The translations under genes and the position numbers were made by a program. Below the pieces are notes generated by a model. The model saw nothing but the letters and a program-made list of their open reading frames with translations, was not told the DNA's origin and searched no databases. A stretch of DNA of 64,000 nucleotides from Dirofilaria immitis (taxonomy: Eukaryota; Nematoda; Chromadorea; Rhabditida; Onchocercidae), in NCBI GenBank assembly GCA_024305405.1, contig JAKNDB010000105.1:806001-870000 (forward strand), in the 5' to 3' direction. Within the stretch, counting starts at the first letter, position 1; every line of letters begins with the position of its first letter. This document shows positions 22,951 to 36,278 of this stretch, one piece after another.

Positions 22951-25900
22951 TAGATTCTCTGTTTAAACTTTCAAATGTAATTGGAATCACTCGTCAACAG
23001 CTCTTCGTAGTTAAACACTAATAGTTGAGCTGCACAGATAAGCAAAAACTTTTCAGAGGTAATTCTACTTTAGGATCATTGATTCTAGAATCATTAAGTA
23101 ATATTCCCTTCAATTGATTTAAAATACTTTTTACAGTTTTTCTGAAAGGCCATCCTTTTTTGAATCTTGTTAACAGCAAATTGCATTTGCCTATAAAACA
23201 AGAAGAAAAAGCAGCTGCTTCTTGTATTATTGACCAACATTCGTCTACTTTAATATTCTGAGCTCGCAGCTTTTTGTTGTAAAATTGGATACTTCAAAGC
23301 TGAAACATTGAGAAGCTATTATATTCATTTTGCTCTGAAATATTTGAAAACAGATCATCTTCCTTCGAGACTTGGCAAAAATTGTTCATAAAATATGTAA
23401 ACTTTTTATACGAAAGGCTAACAATACTTCTGGATAAGGCGAAGACATATACTTCCTTAATGATTAATAATTTCAGTGAAAATGCCTAACATAATACTAC
23501 AAAGTGAAGGTTCAAATTTCAGATTTCAATGTATTTTTTTAAAAAAAACGACTTTAATATCTTTCGAATATTATTGCCATTAAAGTTTATAATTACTCAT
23601 AAAACGAAATGAACCATTTATGCCATTCAGAAATGACGCGTTTTATTATGATATTTTATAAAAAAAGGTTTTTCATTTTGAAATAGAAGTTTAAAATGAA
23701 AGAAAAATTGAGCATCACAGTAAAAGGGCTACTACGCTCGATGTATAAATAAAGCCATTTTTTTTGCTACAATTCAAGCTTTCTTATATGTCACCGACTA
23801 TTCTTGAATAAAAACTTAATCAAGATAGATTCGAAAGACAGGGATATATTTTCTATTATTCCAGTGATAACTAAGACATGATTATTTCATACAAATTTAA
23901 TTTTAGGAATTATACTAGCAGATAATTATTATTTATTATAAAAAGAAAAAGAAATGAGAAACGACTATCGTGATATTCATTTCTATTTAATAGCATGAGA
24001 AAAACGGAGTCATTTTGGACAAGAAAATGTGGAGCAGAAATAGGAGAGAACAAGAATAGTCTATTATTCCTGCTTATCAAAAATTACAGAGCATAATTAT
24101 TTCTGATGCTGGTTCGTATATCATTTCATGTTTTTGCAAAAAAATTTGAGAAATTAAGAAGACGGTCATATTGTCAAAAAGGAGTGTTTCCCGCATTTTA
24201 ATAAAGAGAAGATATTGACTTTTTTTTATTTAAAAAATTCAAGGTATGCGAAAAAATTTAATTTACAGTATTAAAAACTTTTTGAAACTGAACTATGCAA
24301 CGTTGACAAAATCTGCAAAAACAGTCAACATCAACCGAGCAAGAACAAGCATAGGTAATTGGCTACATGAAGTTAATTAGCTAGTGATTACAGCAAATTC
24401 AGTTGTAGTTGTAGTACCAACCACAACTGGAACTGAATTAATTACGTATGAAAAAATCTTTCCAGATATTTTAATGAGGAATTATATATTGATAAGTTGA
24501 TGATGTTTTTAGGCTCAACGAAAGTGATGTATATGAACTTTATTAATGATAGTTATTGCAAAAATTGAAAATGTGGAAAACAAAAGAAATTTTATAAATA
24601 ATATGTTCAATAATTTTCAAAAATTAACATGAATACTTCCGCGCTGGATGAAAAGCTCAATTAAATAATTTCAAGAAAAAATAGTCCAAAAAGATATATT
24701 CAAAAAAACTGATATATTATGAGAAAATTAAGAGAAAACCGAATATAATTCTACTGTGGAATTGACGAAATTAAACGATAATTACGGAACTGCTTCACTT
24801 CCTATAATTATTGATTTCCTCCAGGAATACATGTTGCCATGAAAATATGATTACTATGTTCATTTCATGAAATCAACTACCGCCTTTAGAAGAAATGGCA
24901 ATCCACGCCTAATAAAAACAAATTTGCCATACTTACTGCAGAAAGATTCCTTAGATATATTTGTGTCGCTTGTTCAATGTGATAATAGTTAGTGATATTA
25001 ATTTTCAATAGATGAAATAGCATGATAGAAAATGAAGACAACGCAAACTTTTCTTTTCAGATCGGAAGAGACTCTAAAAAACAAAGTTAGCTACCAGTTT
25101 GGATAAATTAATTTTTCTTTTTTAGAGTTAATGAATCTAAATTATTTACCAATTTCACTATTAGTTGCATCAACTCACTTTATTTTTCTCACGGCAAAGA
25201 CTTAATTTGCTAAATCTTCTAAATCATTTGCGATAAATTTTAAATGATCTGCCCTAATCTTTTGGAAATATTTTTCAATTAAATTTCTAAGTTGAATCTT
25301 TGTCTATGATACTTCCATTAGTTATTATCCAATAATAATAATGAAGATTAACCATGAATGTTTTTGGAGAGTGCCTTTGCCTAAAAAAAAATTCTTCACT
25401 GAACTACAAAAGGTTGAATCACTAATTAATTAATAAAAAGAAAACAAAAAAATATGAATTTGAACTTTATGAAGAGAATTCATCTTGACAAGTATACTCT
25501 TTCACAACTAATATCCTTGCCACGGTTAGCAACACTTTCTACTATTTCGAAATAGTATCAATCGAATTCTAATTATGAAATATCGCATTTAAAATTTCAA
25601 ATAAGCGGAAAAATGACTAAAACTCAAATAAATCTTTAAAAGGATATTTTACAGAGAATTTGTGCAGCAGAATAAATAATATTGCTCGAATCGAATAATT
25701 TCTAGAAAATTTCTGTTTGCAGTTTTAATGAATCACTTTTTTTATCATATCTTCTTTTTCCTTCCATATTTTCTCCTAACGTTAATCACCCAATTCAAAA
25801 ATAAACAATTTCATCAAATGCATTTTATTTGAGAGTGCTTTTAAAATTGACTTCTCTACAGCAGTTCCAAGATTTCACGCATTCCTGATCTATCATTGAG

Positions 25901-27396
25901 TATTGCTGTATTGGAAGGGAATGATAAAAATGCCCATGCTACAAAACGGCACGCGCTCTATTCCACAAATAGTTACTTCAAAATCCTTACAAAAGTAAAG
26001 TAAAGAAAACTGTTCTGAATCACTTTTCTGATTGATACCACCGTAACTTCAATAACTTTCATGAAATAGAGCAGTTTTTACCTACAATATATTAATTTCG
26101 CTTCAAAAATTTAACAATCCTTATGCCTGTTAAATTCTTTTTCAGCAAACTTTTCTGATGCTATGACGGTATTGATTTCAAAAAATCAGGTACTGAAATA
26201 GATTATTTCCTCTCCTGCTGATTGAAAAATAATTTCGGAACATCACATTTTAAGCGGTGTCTAGAACAAATCATGGTTAATTCAAACCCTTCACAAAACC
26301 TTATTTTAATGCAATTTACAACTGAATTTATTCTATGTGATTCGTAATAAGCAGTGGATATAATATTTGCTCCATTAAATAATATATCAATAATTTAACT
26401 AACACATAAATTTGATATCACAAGTACCAACGTGTATCTATCCAACTGTTACGTGTAAGGAAGCAAAGTGGATTAATTCACCTCATATTAATTCATTATC
26501 TATGAAGTACTTTTTAACTAACATATTTTTAGCTAATATATATCAGCTAAGCGAAGTATTGGTACTACAGGAAGAACTTTTGGATATTGAGATTGTAAAA
26601 TCATTTCATGTATCGGAAATTTTCAGCAAAATTAACAGTATGACCGATGTTCCCATCTTTTTCAGAAATAGTGCATATTTACAAATTTTATGAAACCTAT
26701 TATTTAAAAATTGGGAAATGACTTTTTCGACAAAAAACAGTACGATAAAAAGCATGCACAGCTACAGGTAAACACAATAATGCATTCTTTTAAATACCAT
26801 ATGTTGTAAAAAGTGTACATTCGATAAAGGTGGTGCACTTTAGCATTATCAAGTTCAATTCTTAATTACTAGTACCTGTAACTTAGAAATGTAATCCTTT
26901 TTCTTCAGGATAATTTAATTTTATATGTTTTATAGCAAATAGTGAAACTATGGTAAATTTTACTTTTTTCCAAATATAATCCCCGTAGAATCTTGGGAAA
27001 AAGTGCCACTCAAAAGTATCCCTTAAATAATTGCACCATATATCGCTACGCAGTGATACTTCTATGTTCGGATCTAGAATCACTGATTCTGCTGGTGAAA
27101 TGCAGACCTTAATATTTAGAGATAAAGTAATTTATCAAATTCTAAAAAAGATTTGAATGGATAAAGTTTTTAACAAATTCCACTTGATCGAGAAACCAAA
27201 ATGAACAGAAGATAATCGACAGAAAATGAAATGAGAATCATTAACAGATTTCCTAGCAATAGAAAAAATAAAATATGAAAATTTAAGTTGAATTCATTAT
27301 TTTTATATAGAATATATTCTTAAAAATACAAAAATGTATAAAAATTGAGTGTAAGGAAGAATTAAACTTCCGGACCTCCGCCGCCAGATACTAAAA
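22951..27396. other. Long AT-rich intergenic region
   Basis: I found no gene I can name. Plus frame 26412-26693 (93 codons) and minus frame 26883-27083 (66 codons) are open. The minus frame follows a CAG acceptor-like site and reads like protein (DPNIEVSLRSDIWCNYL), but it matches nothing I know. An imperfect hairpin lies at 24396-24439. Confidence 0.4.
24396..24439. other. Imperfect hairpin
   Basis: A perfect 9-base outer stem (AATTCAGTT with AACTGAATT) encloses, after short bulges, a 6-base inner stem (AGTTGT with ACAACT) and a loop of about 10 bases. It could be a chance palindrome, a footprint of a small mobile element, or a small-RNA precursor. Nothing else supports a function. Confidence 0.4.
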
Positions 27397-27428
27397 TTAA
27401 ACTTCAGGACCTTCGCCGCCAGGTACTA
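27361..27428. repeat. Tandem duplication covering the 3' end of LSM5
   Basis: A unit of about 35 bases encoding the last residues and stop of LSM5 (PGGEGPEV) occurs twice. The copy just after the real stop has three differences and would read SGGGGPEV. Confidence 0.85.
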
Positions 27429-27971
27429 ACATTGTAATATGATTACCATTCAGCAAAATGGTATCTAACTTTGTTACTCTTTTACCGTCAACCGTATTTT
27501 CATACTCCACAACGTCTTCTAGCACCATATTAACATAATCATCAAATCCTGTCAATGTCCCAACAATCTCTTTTTCGCCTGTAATAAAATTCATATATGC
27601 TAATTCATCAAATGAAATAATGAAATATAATGTCGTAAAATGCTGTAGGACAAGGATCATTTTACAATTTGCACAATAATTGGCACATAGTTTTTAATAA
27701 TTTAAAACAACTGGAGAGCAACCCAGAAAATAAAACTTGTATAAATGAAAGCATAAAAGATAGTGTACTGTCATAAAATAATTCGTTATTTCAGAGATGA
27801 TCAACTATTGCTAACAATAGAGTACATGATCCAGATCTTACTAAATTCTTATCCTGATTTCAATTAATTTAATTAACCTTTCATAATAACCCAAATTCTA
27901 GAACCAATACATTTGTCTACTAATTCCAATGGCAGTAATGTTGAAGGATTCGATGATGTGGAATTTGACAT
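27397..27971 (-). CDS. LSM5: U6 snRNA-associated Sm-like protein LSm5
   Basis: LSm5 is a subunit of the LSm1-7 (mRNA decay) and LSm2-8 (U6 snRNP) rings. Two exons, 27878-27971 and 27397-27578, join in phase 1 to give exactly 91 residues, the same length as human LSM5. The sequence is close to the family throughout: [38 protein letters not shown] (Sm1), and [19 protein letters not shown] (Sm2 and tail). The start ATG lies two bases after a TTTTTTCAG site, probably a spliced-leader acceptor. This is one of the few conserved genes here with no frame disruption. Confidence 0.97.
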
Positions 27972-29570
27972 ATCTGAAAAAATACAATGAGAAAAAATAT
28001 GAAAAGATATAAAAGGACAGGCAAATATATGAAGCTTTGGAATATTTCATGAATCACTGTTTAAAATGACTCGACTTTCTCTCATACCGTCATATTTAGT
28101 TGCTGCATTAATTATTTCAAAATTCAGGATGCAACAAAGCATCGCAATATCTCGCACTTCATCAAAAACAATGTTAGTATATTACCTCTATTTTTATGAA
28201 AATGAATCCGTAAGAAACATAAAATATGGAGTAAAATGAAATCACAAATTGGAAAAGACGTCGAATTCTAGGATCTCAGCAAACTACTGTATTTCACACA
28301 AATGAAAAAAGGCAAGAAATTATTCTTGCGATAACTTACTGATATGATTTAAGCAAAAGTAATTTTAATACGTGAAATTAACTCTAAAAAAACTTCTAAT
28401 AACAAAACTATGAATAACATTTATCCAGGCAAAAGAATGCAATACACAGAAAAAAAAATTTAATCTTAAGAATATTCGAATCTGAAAGGGAGGAAAACAA
28501 AACATAGCGATAAACGATGAAAATATTGAAGAAATAACGAAATTAAGACAAATATAAAACAGCACGTTAGTTTTTTGGAAATCTGAACGCTCAAAAGGAA
28601 TATTGAGATAAGAATTATTCTAGGAAAACTGATGGAAAAAAATATGAATAAATAGGGAAAAAAATTAACAAACGACAAAATAAATATCTAGAAATAAGTT
28701 GGAAAGATGCAAAATATCCCAGTCTTGCAAATCAAAAATTCAGGAGATTCAAAAAGTAGCAAAATATTAAGGAAAGAATTCCAAAAACATCGTAGATGAA
28801 TCCAGCATGCCTGAAACTTTTGAAGAATATCTCCAGAGATTGTAAGATTTAGCAAATTACAATTCAAAAAAAGCAAATTCGCATCTTGCTTTAAAGAAAA
28901 AGAAAAGAAATGAAACACTGCATTTTACATGAAGCAATGAGCAAAACTAAAAAAAAAAGTTATGAATGCATACATAAATTTACTCATAAAGAAATATGCA
29001 AAATTTAGTAAACACCCTCAGTAATTAATAAAGACTAAAAGTTAAAAAAGTTTCGATATTCGGGATTCTGGTAACTAGTATTCCATTGTCACCAAATGAT
29101 TCTTTTCATTATTCATCTATTGATGTAACCATAATGCAACTTGAACCTTACTATATGAAATCCACAGTTTAAAATTCCATACATTTAAGAATTTTTATTT
29201 CATTTTGATGTCAACCATCGATTTCGGCCTTAAAAATGTGCTTTTTCAAGGTTGCGGAACGTGGCAAACCGCTAAATCTCCGGAGCAAATTTAAACTTTA
29301 ACATTAGCTAACAATCTCCAAAAATTACGATTCCTATTTTGTTTTAAAATAGTTCATATAATGAAATAAGCTTAAATTCACATAGCATAACAACAGCACC
29401 TAAAATGATTATTAGATTTTGACAATAAAAAACCCATCCAAAATGAACATGTGGAGTGATTGTCATTGTTGTCCAATAGAATATGGTATATGAAAGCAAA
29501 AGAACGAAAAAAAAACAAGATATAAATTATTTGAAAACTGCAACAAAAAATTAACGGACAAAGATGCTTT
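27972..29570. other. Intergenic between LSM5 and EB1
   Basis: A-rich sequence produces long but meaningless hydrophobic minus-strand frames (28365-28918). I see no gene. Confidence 0.45.
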
Positions 29571-29572
29571 AT

Positions 29573-29647
29573 GCTGGATTTTTGTCTTCAGTAAACTTAT
29601 CTTCGCTTAAATGTTGGTTTTTTTGTCTTTAATAAACTTCATCGCCG
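29573..29647. repeat. Short tandem duplication at the 3' end of EB1
   Basis: The block TTTGTCTTTAATAAACTTC plus ATCG, which spans the EB1 stop codon, has a diverged partner about 49 bases downstream of it (TTTGTCTTCAGTAAACTTAT plus CTTCGC). Confidence 0.6.
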
Positions 29648-32223
29648 TTTTCTACCTCGTTTTCATCCGGCGGCGCAAATCCTTCTTCTGTTTCATATAA
29701 TATCTTCAAATTTCACCATGTTTAAGTTTGAAAGAAGAAATCTTCATTCAAATAAAACAGAAGGAACTTCTTTTGCAATACAATGCTAAATTTATGGATT
29801 CCAATCTTTTAGAAGGATCAAAATTATTTACTCTAAGTCGTTCATGATCATCAAAATTTATGTATAACAAAAATTTTACCGATATTTCTATCAGATCTTC
29901 AAAAACAATCAATCACAGTCAGTAAAAAATAGTATGAACTAAAGATAGTAAACTCTATTTATTATTACAGGATATTAAAACATACATCCTTAAGAAAAAA
30001 ATTGTTATTGTTTTTGTAGCTATGACGTGTAACTGAAAATAAGCCAAAAGACGAAAAGCTTGTATAAAACAATTTAAATGAAAAAATATTATCCTAATAA
30101 TTAAACCAATAAAAAAGGAATTTATACCGCAAGTACACGAGCTACATCGACAGTTCCAATTTGTTCATTATCTTGACATATCACTTCAATCTGTCGCAGT
30201 TTCGAAAAATAAAAATCACGTTCCTATAAATTAAAAAATATAGAAATGAATGGTAAACCGGTTAACTGTTACAAACATATACATTTGCAATTTAGCAAGT
30301 AAAGTTAAATTCAACTGAAATGTATTTGAAGTTCGTGCGTAGCCAATGAGATATTTTGAAATTCAGAACAATTACAGAATTTTTTTCAAAAGAATATACA
30401 AGGAAAAAATTTGATAATACCATAACAACTAGCCTTTTCAAGACTGATTATCACATTGTCGCCTTCAGCTACTTGTTCCTTAACTTCCTCTAATTCTCGC
30501 TTTAAATTCGCCACTACCTGTTAAAGTAGAACAAATAATTCTTTAAAACTATTTCGAAAAAAATAAAAACTCGATTGCCGATTTATTACCATTAATATTA
30601 CACATAAAAGTAGAATACAGTGATTTCTAAGACAGTAATAAATGGTTAACCAATTTCCGTTATCACAGTCATTCCAATTTGTTAACGGGGTTGTTCGGCA
30701 CCAAACCAGAACTCTTTTGTAATTCTTGAAACTTCGTCATCAAAAAATAATTTTAAATAACAATGATGAATACCTGAGGATCTACTGCAGGTTGTATAGG
30801 GTGTGCAACAGCTTTTGCAGCGGTAGCTGTAACAGGCGGTGCAGCTGTTCGAGTTGAATTAACTTTTCCTCCAACAACTGCTGTCTTCCGTACTTCACCT
30901 TTATTCATAGAAGCGTTCGACGTCGAAAGAGTGGATTTTCTGTTTACAAAATTTTATGGTAAGTTAAATATGCAAGCAATTTAGCAGCAGAAAATTCGTG
31001 AATCGTTAGACGCATTTTATTTCCATATCATCATATTCTATTCAAAATAGCGGTAAGAATAAAATTCATTGAAATCGCTCACATATTTTAATGCACCTTC
31101 TTGATGTAGGCATTAATTCAAGCCAAATACAATCGCATCAGTCTTCCAAAAGATCTTATTGCATTATTAATTAAACTTTTTCAAACTTACTACAGGAATT
31201 TTTTTCAGAAAAAAATTAAATTTTAACAAACTACCAAGTGACTGCATCTTCTCATTTTAAATCTTTTATCACTACGCTTTAGTACTATATAGCTCTTATT
31301 CTTTTTGGATTATGACAAATCCGTGAGAGATTACAAAGAAAATTTCAAGTTACCGTTTAAAATTGTAGCCAACCAGATTTACTTTTAGAGATTCTGAATA
31401 TATAAAAACCAACTTGACAGGTGGAACTGAGGATCTTGCAGGCATTCGGGAAGGCGCATTTGCTTTCACATCAGATGGTAATGGTTCACCACCCCGGGCA
31501 TCCAATGGATCATATTCGTGCCCATCGAAATTTGCATCGAAAAATTTCTTGAACCATTGCAAAAACTCGAAATTGTCCTGCAGAAAAGCAAATCTTGAAA
31601 GACTGCATTAAATCAATGCTGATTTTTTCATAAAAAAATTTTCCAATATTTTTAAACTAATAAAATCTGCTTCGTTAAAAACTATATACCTGGAATTTTC
31701 CTTGATAAGCTTCTCCACAGGAACAATTTTATCAACACCTAGTGTTTTCCATGATGTCTGCAGCAATTTCCAGTTACTTAGCCAGTCCAATTCTAATCTA
31801 CTGTTCCACTTCACCCGCCGTAATTGTATTGAACCAGGAAACAGAAAGTCCGTGAACTTTAAAAAGAACATTTTTTAATATTTCAAAATTATTTGAAGAA
31901 AGCGTAACCTAAATTAAGATTTTTCGTACCAAAAACTTTGGAATTTTTGTCATCCTACATTCTTGTCGGAAAACTCGAAAAAGACAATCGTTTACCCACA
32001 TGAGCATCTCATACCGAGATTATTATAAATAAAACTTCTTTCGTCAAAAAAAGATCTAATTAAAACTTCGTTTTATCATACTTGGCAATAAGCTGCACCC
32101 GTATGCATTTCTTCAATTTTTGCAAAATTTGACTGCAGACAATCGTTTACCCATCATGAGCATCTCGTGCCGAGATAAATTTTCTGTCGTTGCAGATGTT
32201 GCATACACATTTACAACTGACAT
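29629..32223 (-). CDS. Microtubule plus-end tracking protein EB1
   Basis: This is an EB1 family protein (MAPRE; C. elegans ebp). The N-terminal calponin-homology domain binds microtubules, and the C-terminal EBH coiled coil dimerises and recruits partners. Exons are 32082-32223, 31690-31856, 31414-31577, 30774-30939, about 30430-30517, about 30130-30224, and a last one ending at 29629. Family blocks include [84 protein letters not shown] and [14 protein letters not shown]. It ends DEVY, keeping the terminal aromatic residue of EB1 tails. Exon 1 has one extra base (ATGATGGG where ATGTGGG is expected, near 32151-32155). Exon 2 is one base short at a GG run (near 31697). The exon ending near 30430 lacks GT and may use a GC donor. 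The start directly follows TTCCAG. Confidence 0.92.
31978..32020 (-). pseudogene. Partial duplicate of EB1 exon 1 inside EB1 intron 1
   Basis: About 38 bases (CTCGG-AYGAGATGCTCATG-TGGGTAAACGATTGTCT) repeat the middle of exon 1 at about 32135-32175. This intronic copy has the frame expected for the family (Met-Trp-Val-Asn-Asp-Cys-Leu), whereas the main exon has one extra A. The copy lacks the rest of the exon. Confidence 0.75.
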
Positions 32224-32683
32224 CTGGAAAATAAAAGTTAGCATTAATATTAACTTTTATCATTGTCACTCCAAAAAGAATTCAACAATCAATTTCGTTT
32301 TGCAAAACTAACCAGTTTTCGGAAAATACTTGAATCATATACAAAAATTTTTAGCAAAATCACTTATAGAAAAAAGCAGCAAATAAATGTTATCCATATG
32401 TTAAGCTAAATCAAGTGCACTTTAATTTTTCATCCCCGAAACAACCTTACAACTTCATCTTCTACCTGCCTTATACTAAAAATTTAAACGTCATTAGTGT
32501 TTCAGGTTTCGAAAATTATGGGATTTTATCCATTTATAAAGAACATAAGCAACTTGTTATTAAAATATTGCAAGTTTACTAATCATCAATTCTTATTCCG
32601 CAATTTCATTTCTTAAAGAACTTGGTATTAAAATAAATAACAAAAGTTCCCCTTGACCGCTCCTAAAGAAAAAAGACCGAAAA

Positions 32684-32735
32684 AAATGGAAAATGAAGCA
32701 TCAAAAAAAATGGAAAATGAAACATCTGACCTTTT
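32684..32735. repeat. Short tandem duplication
   Basis: Two copies of a unit of about 26 bases (AAAAAAATGGAAAATGAA-R-CATC) lie upstream of EB1. Confidence 0.7.
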
Positions 32736-32836
32736 CTTTATAGATTTTATGCATTGAACAAATTATTCTTATTTTTAAAAATTTTGAAAATACGTCAGAA
32801 AATAAATGGCAAAGAAATACATAAGGAAATACTTAC

Positions 32837-32901
32837 TTCTGGTGATAAACCCGCTTGCTACTCTCGAAAGAGAACTGAGAATTCCTGATCATAAAATGAT
32901 C
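32837..32901 (-). other. Exon-like block, possibly EB1 5' UTR exon
   Basis: A 65-base segment is bounded by a TTTTCAG acceptor and a strong GTAAGT donor, and is open in one frame. Joining it to the EB1 acceptor at 32224 does not keep the EB1 frame, so it would be untranslated. It could instead belong to another gene. Confidence 0.4.
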
Positions 32902-33121
32902 CTGAAAAACTGAAAACTACATCAAATATTTTTAAACATCGATTTTCATTCGTGATCATGCAGTGGCGACATAAAGGAATTCCAAATGTCAAAATAAATG
33001 AGATATGCGATATAGAAGAGTACAATAATACAGAAAAGAAATAGTACTAAACGTCATACATCATACATTGATTAAATACACCATACCCCCAGTAAATTCT
33101 GATCTTCATACATAATAAGAT

Positions 33122-33361
33122 TTAAATTTGCATCAAACAACAAACTCTACGCCAATTATTAGTTGTTATTGATTGCAATAATGTTACATTGCCACAATCT
33201 TCTCTAATTGAATAGTTAGGACGATGAACGGATTTGTATAAAACGTAGGCTGCGGCCTTGACCCGTTCCACTTTATACCAAATATTTTCAGCGGTCCACA
33301 GGAAAGGGATTACAAGGACATAAGGAATGTCACGAATTTGTTGTCTTCCCTTAATTCCATG
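33122..33361 (-). CDS. Unassigned terminal exon, 79 codons
   Basis: A 240-base open frame follows a TTTTAG acceptor and ends at a TAA. It is less AT-rich than its surroundings and reads like protein (RDIPYVLVIPFLWTAENIWY, VERVKAAAYVLYKSVHRPNY). It has no early ATG, so it would be the last exon of a gene whose other exons I cannot find. They could be hidden between 33400 and 36200. I do not recognise the family. Confidence 0.4.
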   Translation of the reverse strand, partial: HGIKGRQQIRDIPYVLVIPFLWTAENIWYKVERVKAAAYVLYKSVHRPNYSIREDCGNVTLLQSITTNNWRRVCCLMQI

Positions 33362-36278
33362 CTAAAATTCTAAGCAGAAATGTAATCTAAGTTAGCCCTT
33401 TAAACACATGTATATGCAATACCATCCATTAATGTATTATATCCTATTTGTTCGAAGCTTCTCGCAGCTTAACTATGAAAACAGTTTTGACATTGTTCAA
33501 CGAAGCCCAAAGAAGCCTTGTTTCTCTTAACAGTTAAATCAATTATAAATTTTTAAGAGTATTGAAAAACTATGAGAGATTCTAAAACATTTATACAAAA
33601 TTAAAAAGTAATCATCATTCTTACCAAAAAGCTCGAAGAAGAGACCAAAATTAAGCTTGTAAGATAGCATATCATATTAAAACTACCACATATAGCATCT
33701 GCAGTACAAGCTCTGCAGTGAATCAATTTTATAGGAATTAAAAAGGTTACCTTATCGAAAAGTTAGAAGAAAATGAAGAAAGCATTCTACTGAAGCAATT
33801 CTTCTATTACAATGAAACAAATCACTGAGCACATCAAGCTTATTCTTATTCACGAATTAATCTTCTTCATAAAAATCATCTCGCTTAATTAGCATTTATT
33901 AAAAGGTAGAAAAATTCAAAGTGCTATACTAATAAAAAAGGAGACGGAGAATAACCTAATATAGGAGCACCTATCACGTCCTTTATGAACATTGCAATGA
34001 TTACTGGCGATGAAATTAAAGTTACAATTTCATTAAAACTCACACAACAATTACTTTAGGAATGGCAGAATTCAAAAAGGAACTTAGGTAAAACAATTTG
34101 GCTCAGTTAAAGCTAAGTAGAAGCAATTTCTGACAAGTGGAAATTATGATATAAAAGATCGATACAAGCTGAAATTCATAATACATAAACTGCAACAAAA
34201 TGGACAAAGAATCAATGAACTTCCCCGTTCAAATAGAAACAACTAACAAAGCACTCAATGATTGAAAAAAATTTATTCGAAACAGTAATGGTACGAAAAT
34301 CCTCGGGATACTAAAAACAGAAGTTTCAAATACTTAAGTAACCTTCACTTATAAACTAACAGTAACTAAATTAATACAACAAAAATTATCAATTTCAATA
34401 AAGCAATAAACAATTAAGATAAAAACTAAGCATCAGGTGTCGGTTGACGTCATATAGCTTCTATTATCTTTTCTTTATCTAAAAACTTCGAAAACTTTAA
34501 AATTCAACAGCAAAAACCACTTGTATCCAAACTTGATAAATCCATCTATTCCCGCTTAATGTTTCATTCTTATTGGTATCAGTCACAGATATGATTTGTT
34601 GTTGGACCCCTTTACGTTATCACATTTATCAGTAGAGCATGTATAATGCTAGCATAATGTCACCATCTACTTCAAGAAAAAGCACAACAATGGTTCTTTT
34701 ATGAATGAGCAACTTCATATAGGAATTCTCAGCCCTATCTTTCACAAATACCTCTTCTGCTCACTCCTCCAGACTGCTCTCAATCTATTACAAATTTGTA
34801 CATAAATGAAGACAGTTAATCTCCTGTTAAGGAGATTTGACTTTAAAGATTTCGAAATTTAACCAATTCTTTAATGAAACAGTGAAAGATCCACTTTTAC
34901 TATCTCAATAAATCTTTGCTTCATACAGATTAGCAATCATCACAAAACTAGCAAATTAATCATGCTGAAGTAAGATCAAAAAGATCTATATCAGATGATT
35001 AATTTCAGAGATAAAGATACAATAAGCTTTGGCAGATTTGTAACAATAAAATTGCAAGCAGCCACAACTATTATCGCTCACATTTTGCTTTACTTAACTT
35101 CTTTGAAAAGCAGTAAAATTAAGAATTTATAATTTAACAAAGATCTATGAGCGATTCACTTCATCACAGAAAAAACAAATCAAAGTAACAGCGAGTAAAA
35201 AAATTTTCAAATCTAGGTTTATGAAATGACTGACATCTGACAAGAAAATGTGAACTTGAAAAGTTGAAAAATACATTGTGTTTAAGGTAATAATTCATCA
35301 CATATGTTGAGCATAATAGAATATTATGCAGACTGTACTGAAAATTTACTATTCAAATTTAACATCTAATAATTTGATAGTCATTTAGATATGATAGGGA
35401 TGATTGTTTTTAATGTAGGATGAGGAACAAACACGGATAAATCTGAAACGATTAACTTTACTAAACGATAATCATCGTGCAGCTTATCTTTACTTTGTCG
35501 GAAATGAGAAAATAAATAAGACAGTAATCAATAGCACCATCTGAAAGTTTTCGATTTAATTAATCTTACAAACGCTGCAAAAAACGCAAAATATAGCTAT
35601 GCTATCTTTTGTTTTTTGGAAGACAGAGATGGTATTATGTGATAGTGCTAAACCAGAATTAATCGCTTCATAATTGTTAACAAATTAGTAGTCGAAATCA
35701 TTCATCCGCGAAAGAAAATAAAGATATAGGCCGCGTTCGTTATCATATATCAGCAAAGAGATCATTCAGAACAAACCTCTAAAATAATAACTGCTAATCA
35801 TTTATTGCATCATAGTAAAAGAGAAAATACGACAGCAGAAATTGATTCCTTTCGAATTCTTTTAAGCATATCAATGCCACTACATTTCTGGAACCGAAAA
35901 ACATAGAACAGCTTTCTTGAAATTATAGAATTTTTCAGCGGCATGATATCTTATTTTTATTAAATTGTTCAGTTCGGGAAAAAAGAGCATCGATCACAAT
36001 TTCGAAAGCGATTCACCACATCAGCTCTCAACCATTGTGCTTAAACCATACATACTAATAAAATTTGAAAAATTGCAAAAATGCAGAATTTTGTTTGATT
36101 TCAGAAGTAATAACAGAAATAGCTAAATTTCTTAAAATACTAATAATTTTACGCAAACAAAAGTTATACATCCATACCTTATATATAAAAATATAATTAA
36201 TTCAACAGTCTGAGACAGATAATCCATTGTAGAGCAAACAATGTAGAAAAAGAATAAAGTACGATATTTACAGGAATA
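33362..36278. other. AT-rich region without a supported gene
   Basis: No protein family, RNA gene or repeat is evident. The exon-like frame at 33122-33361 implies that upstream exons could be here, but none stands out. Confidence 0.4.

Noticed and set aside
24390..24470. Pro-Thr-Thr-Thr-Gly-Thr string resembling iron-type alcohol dehydrogenases
   Set aside because: The match is too short, the surrounding residues do not fit, and no other domain part is nearby.
28365..28918. Three overlapping minus-strand hydrophobic frames
   Set aside because: They come from A-rich plus-strand sequence. Composition explains them, with no splice or family support.
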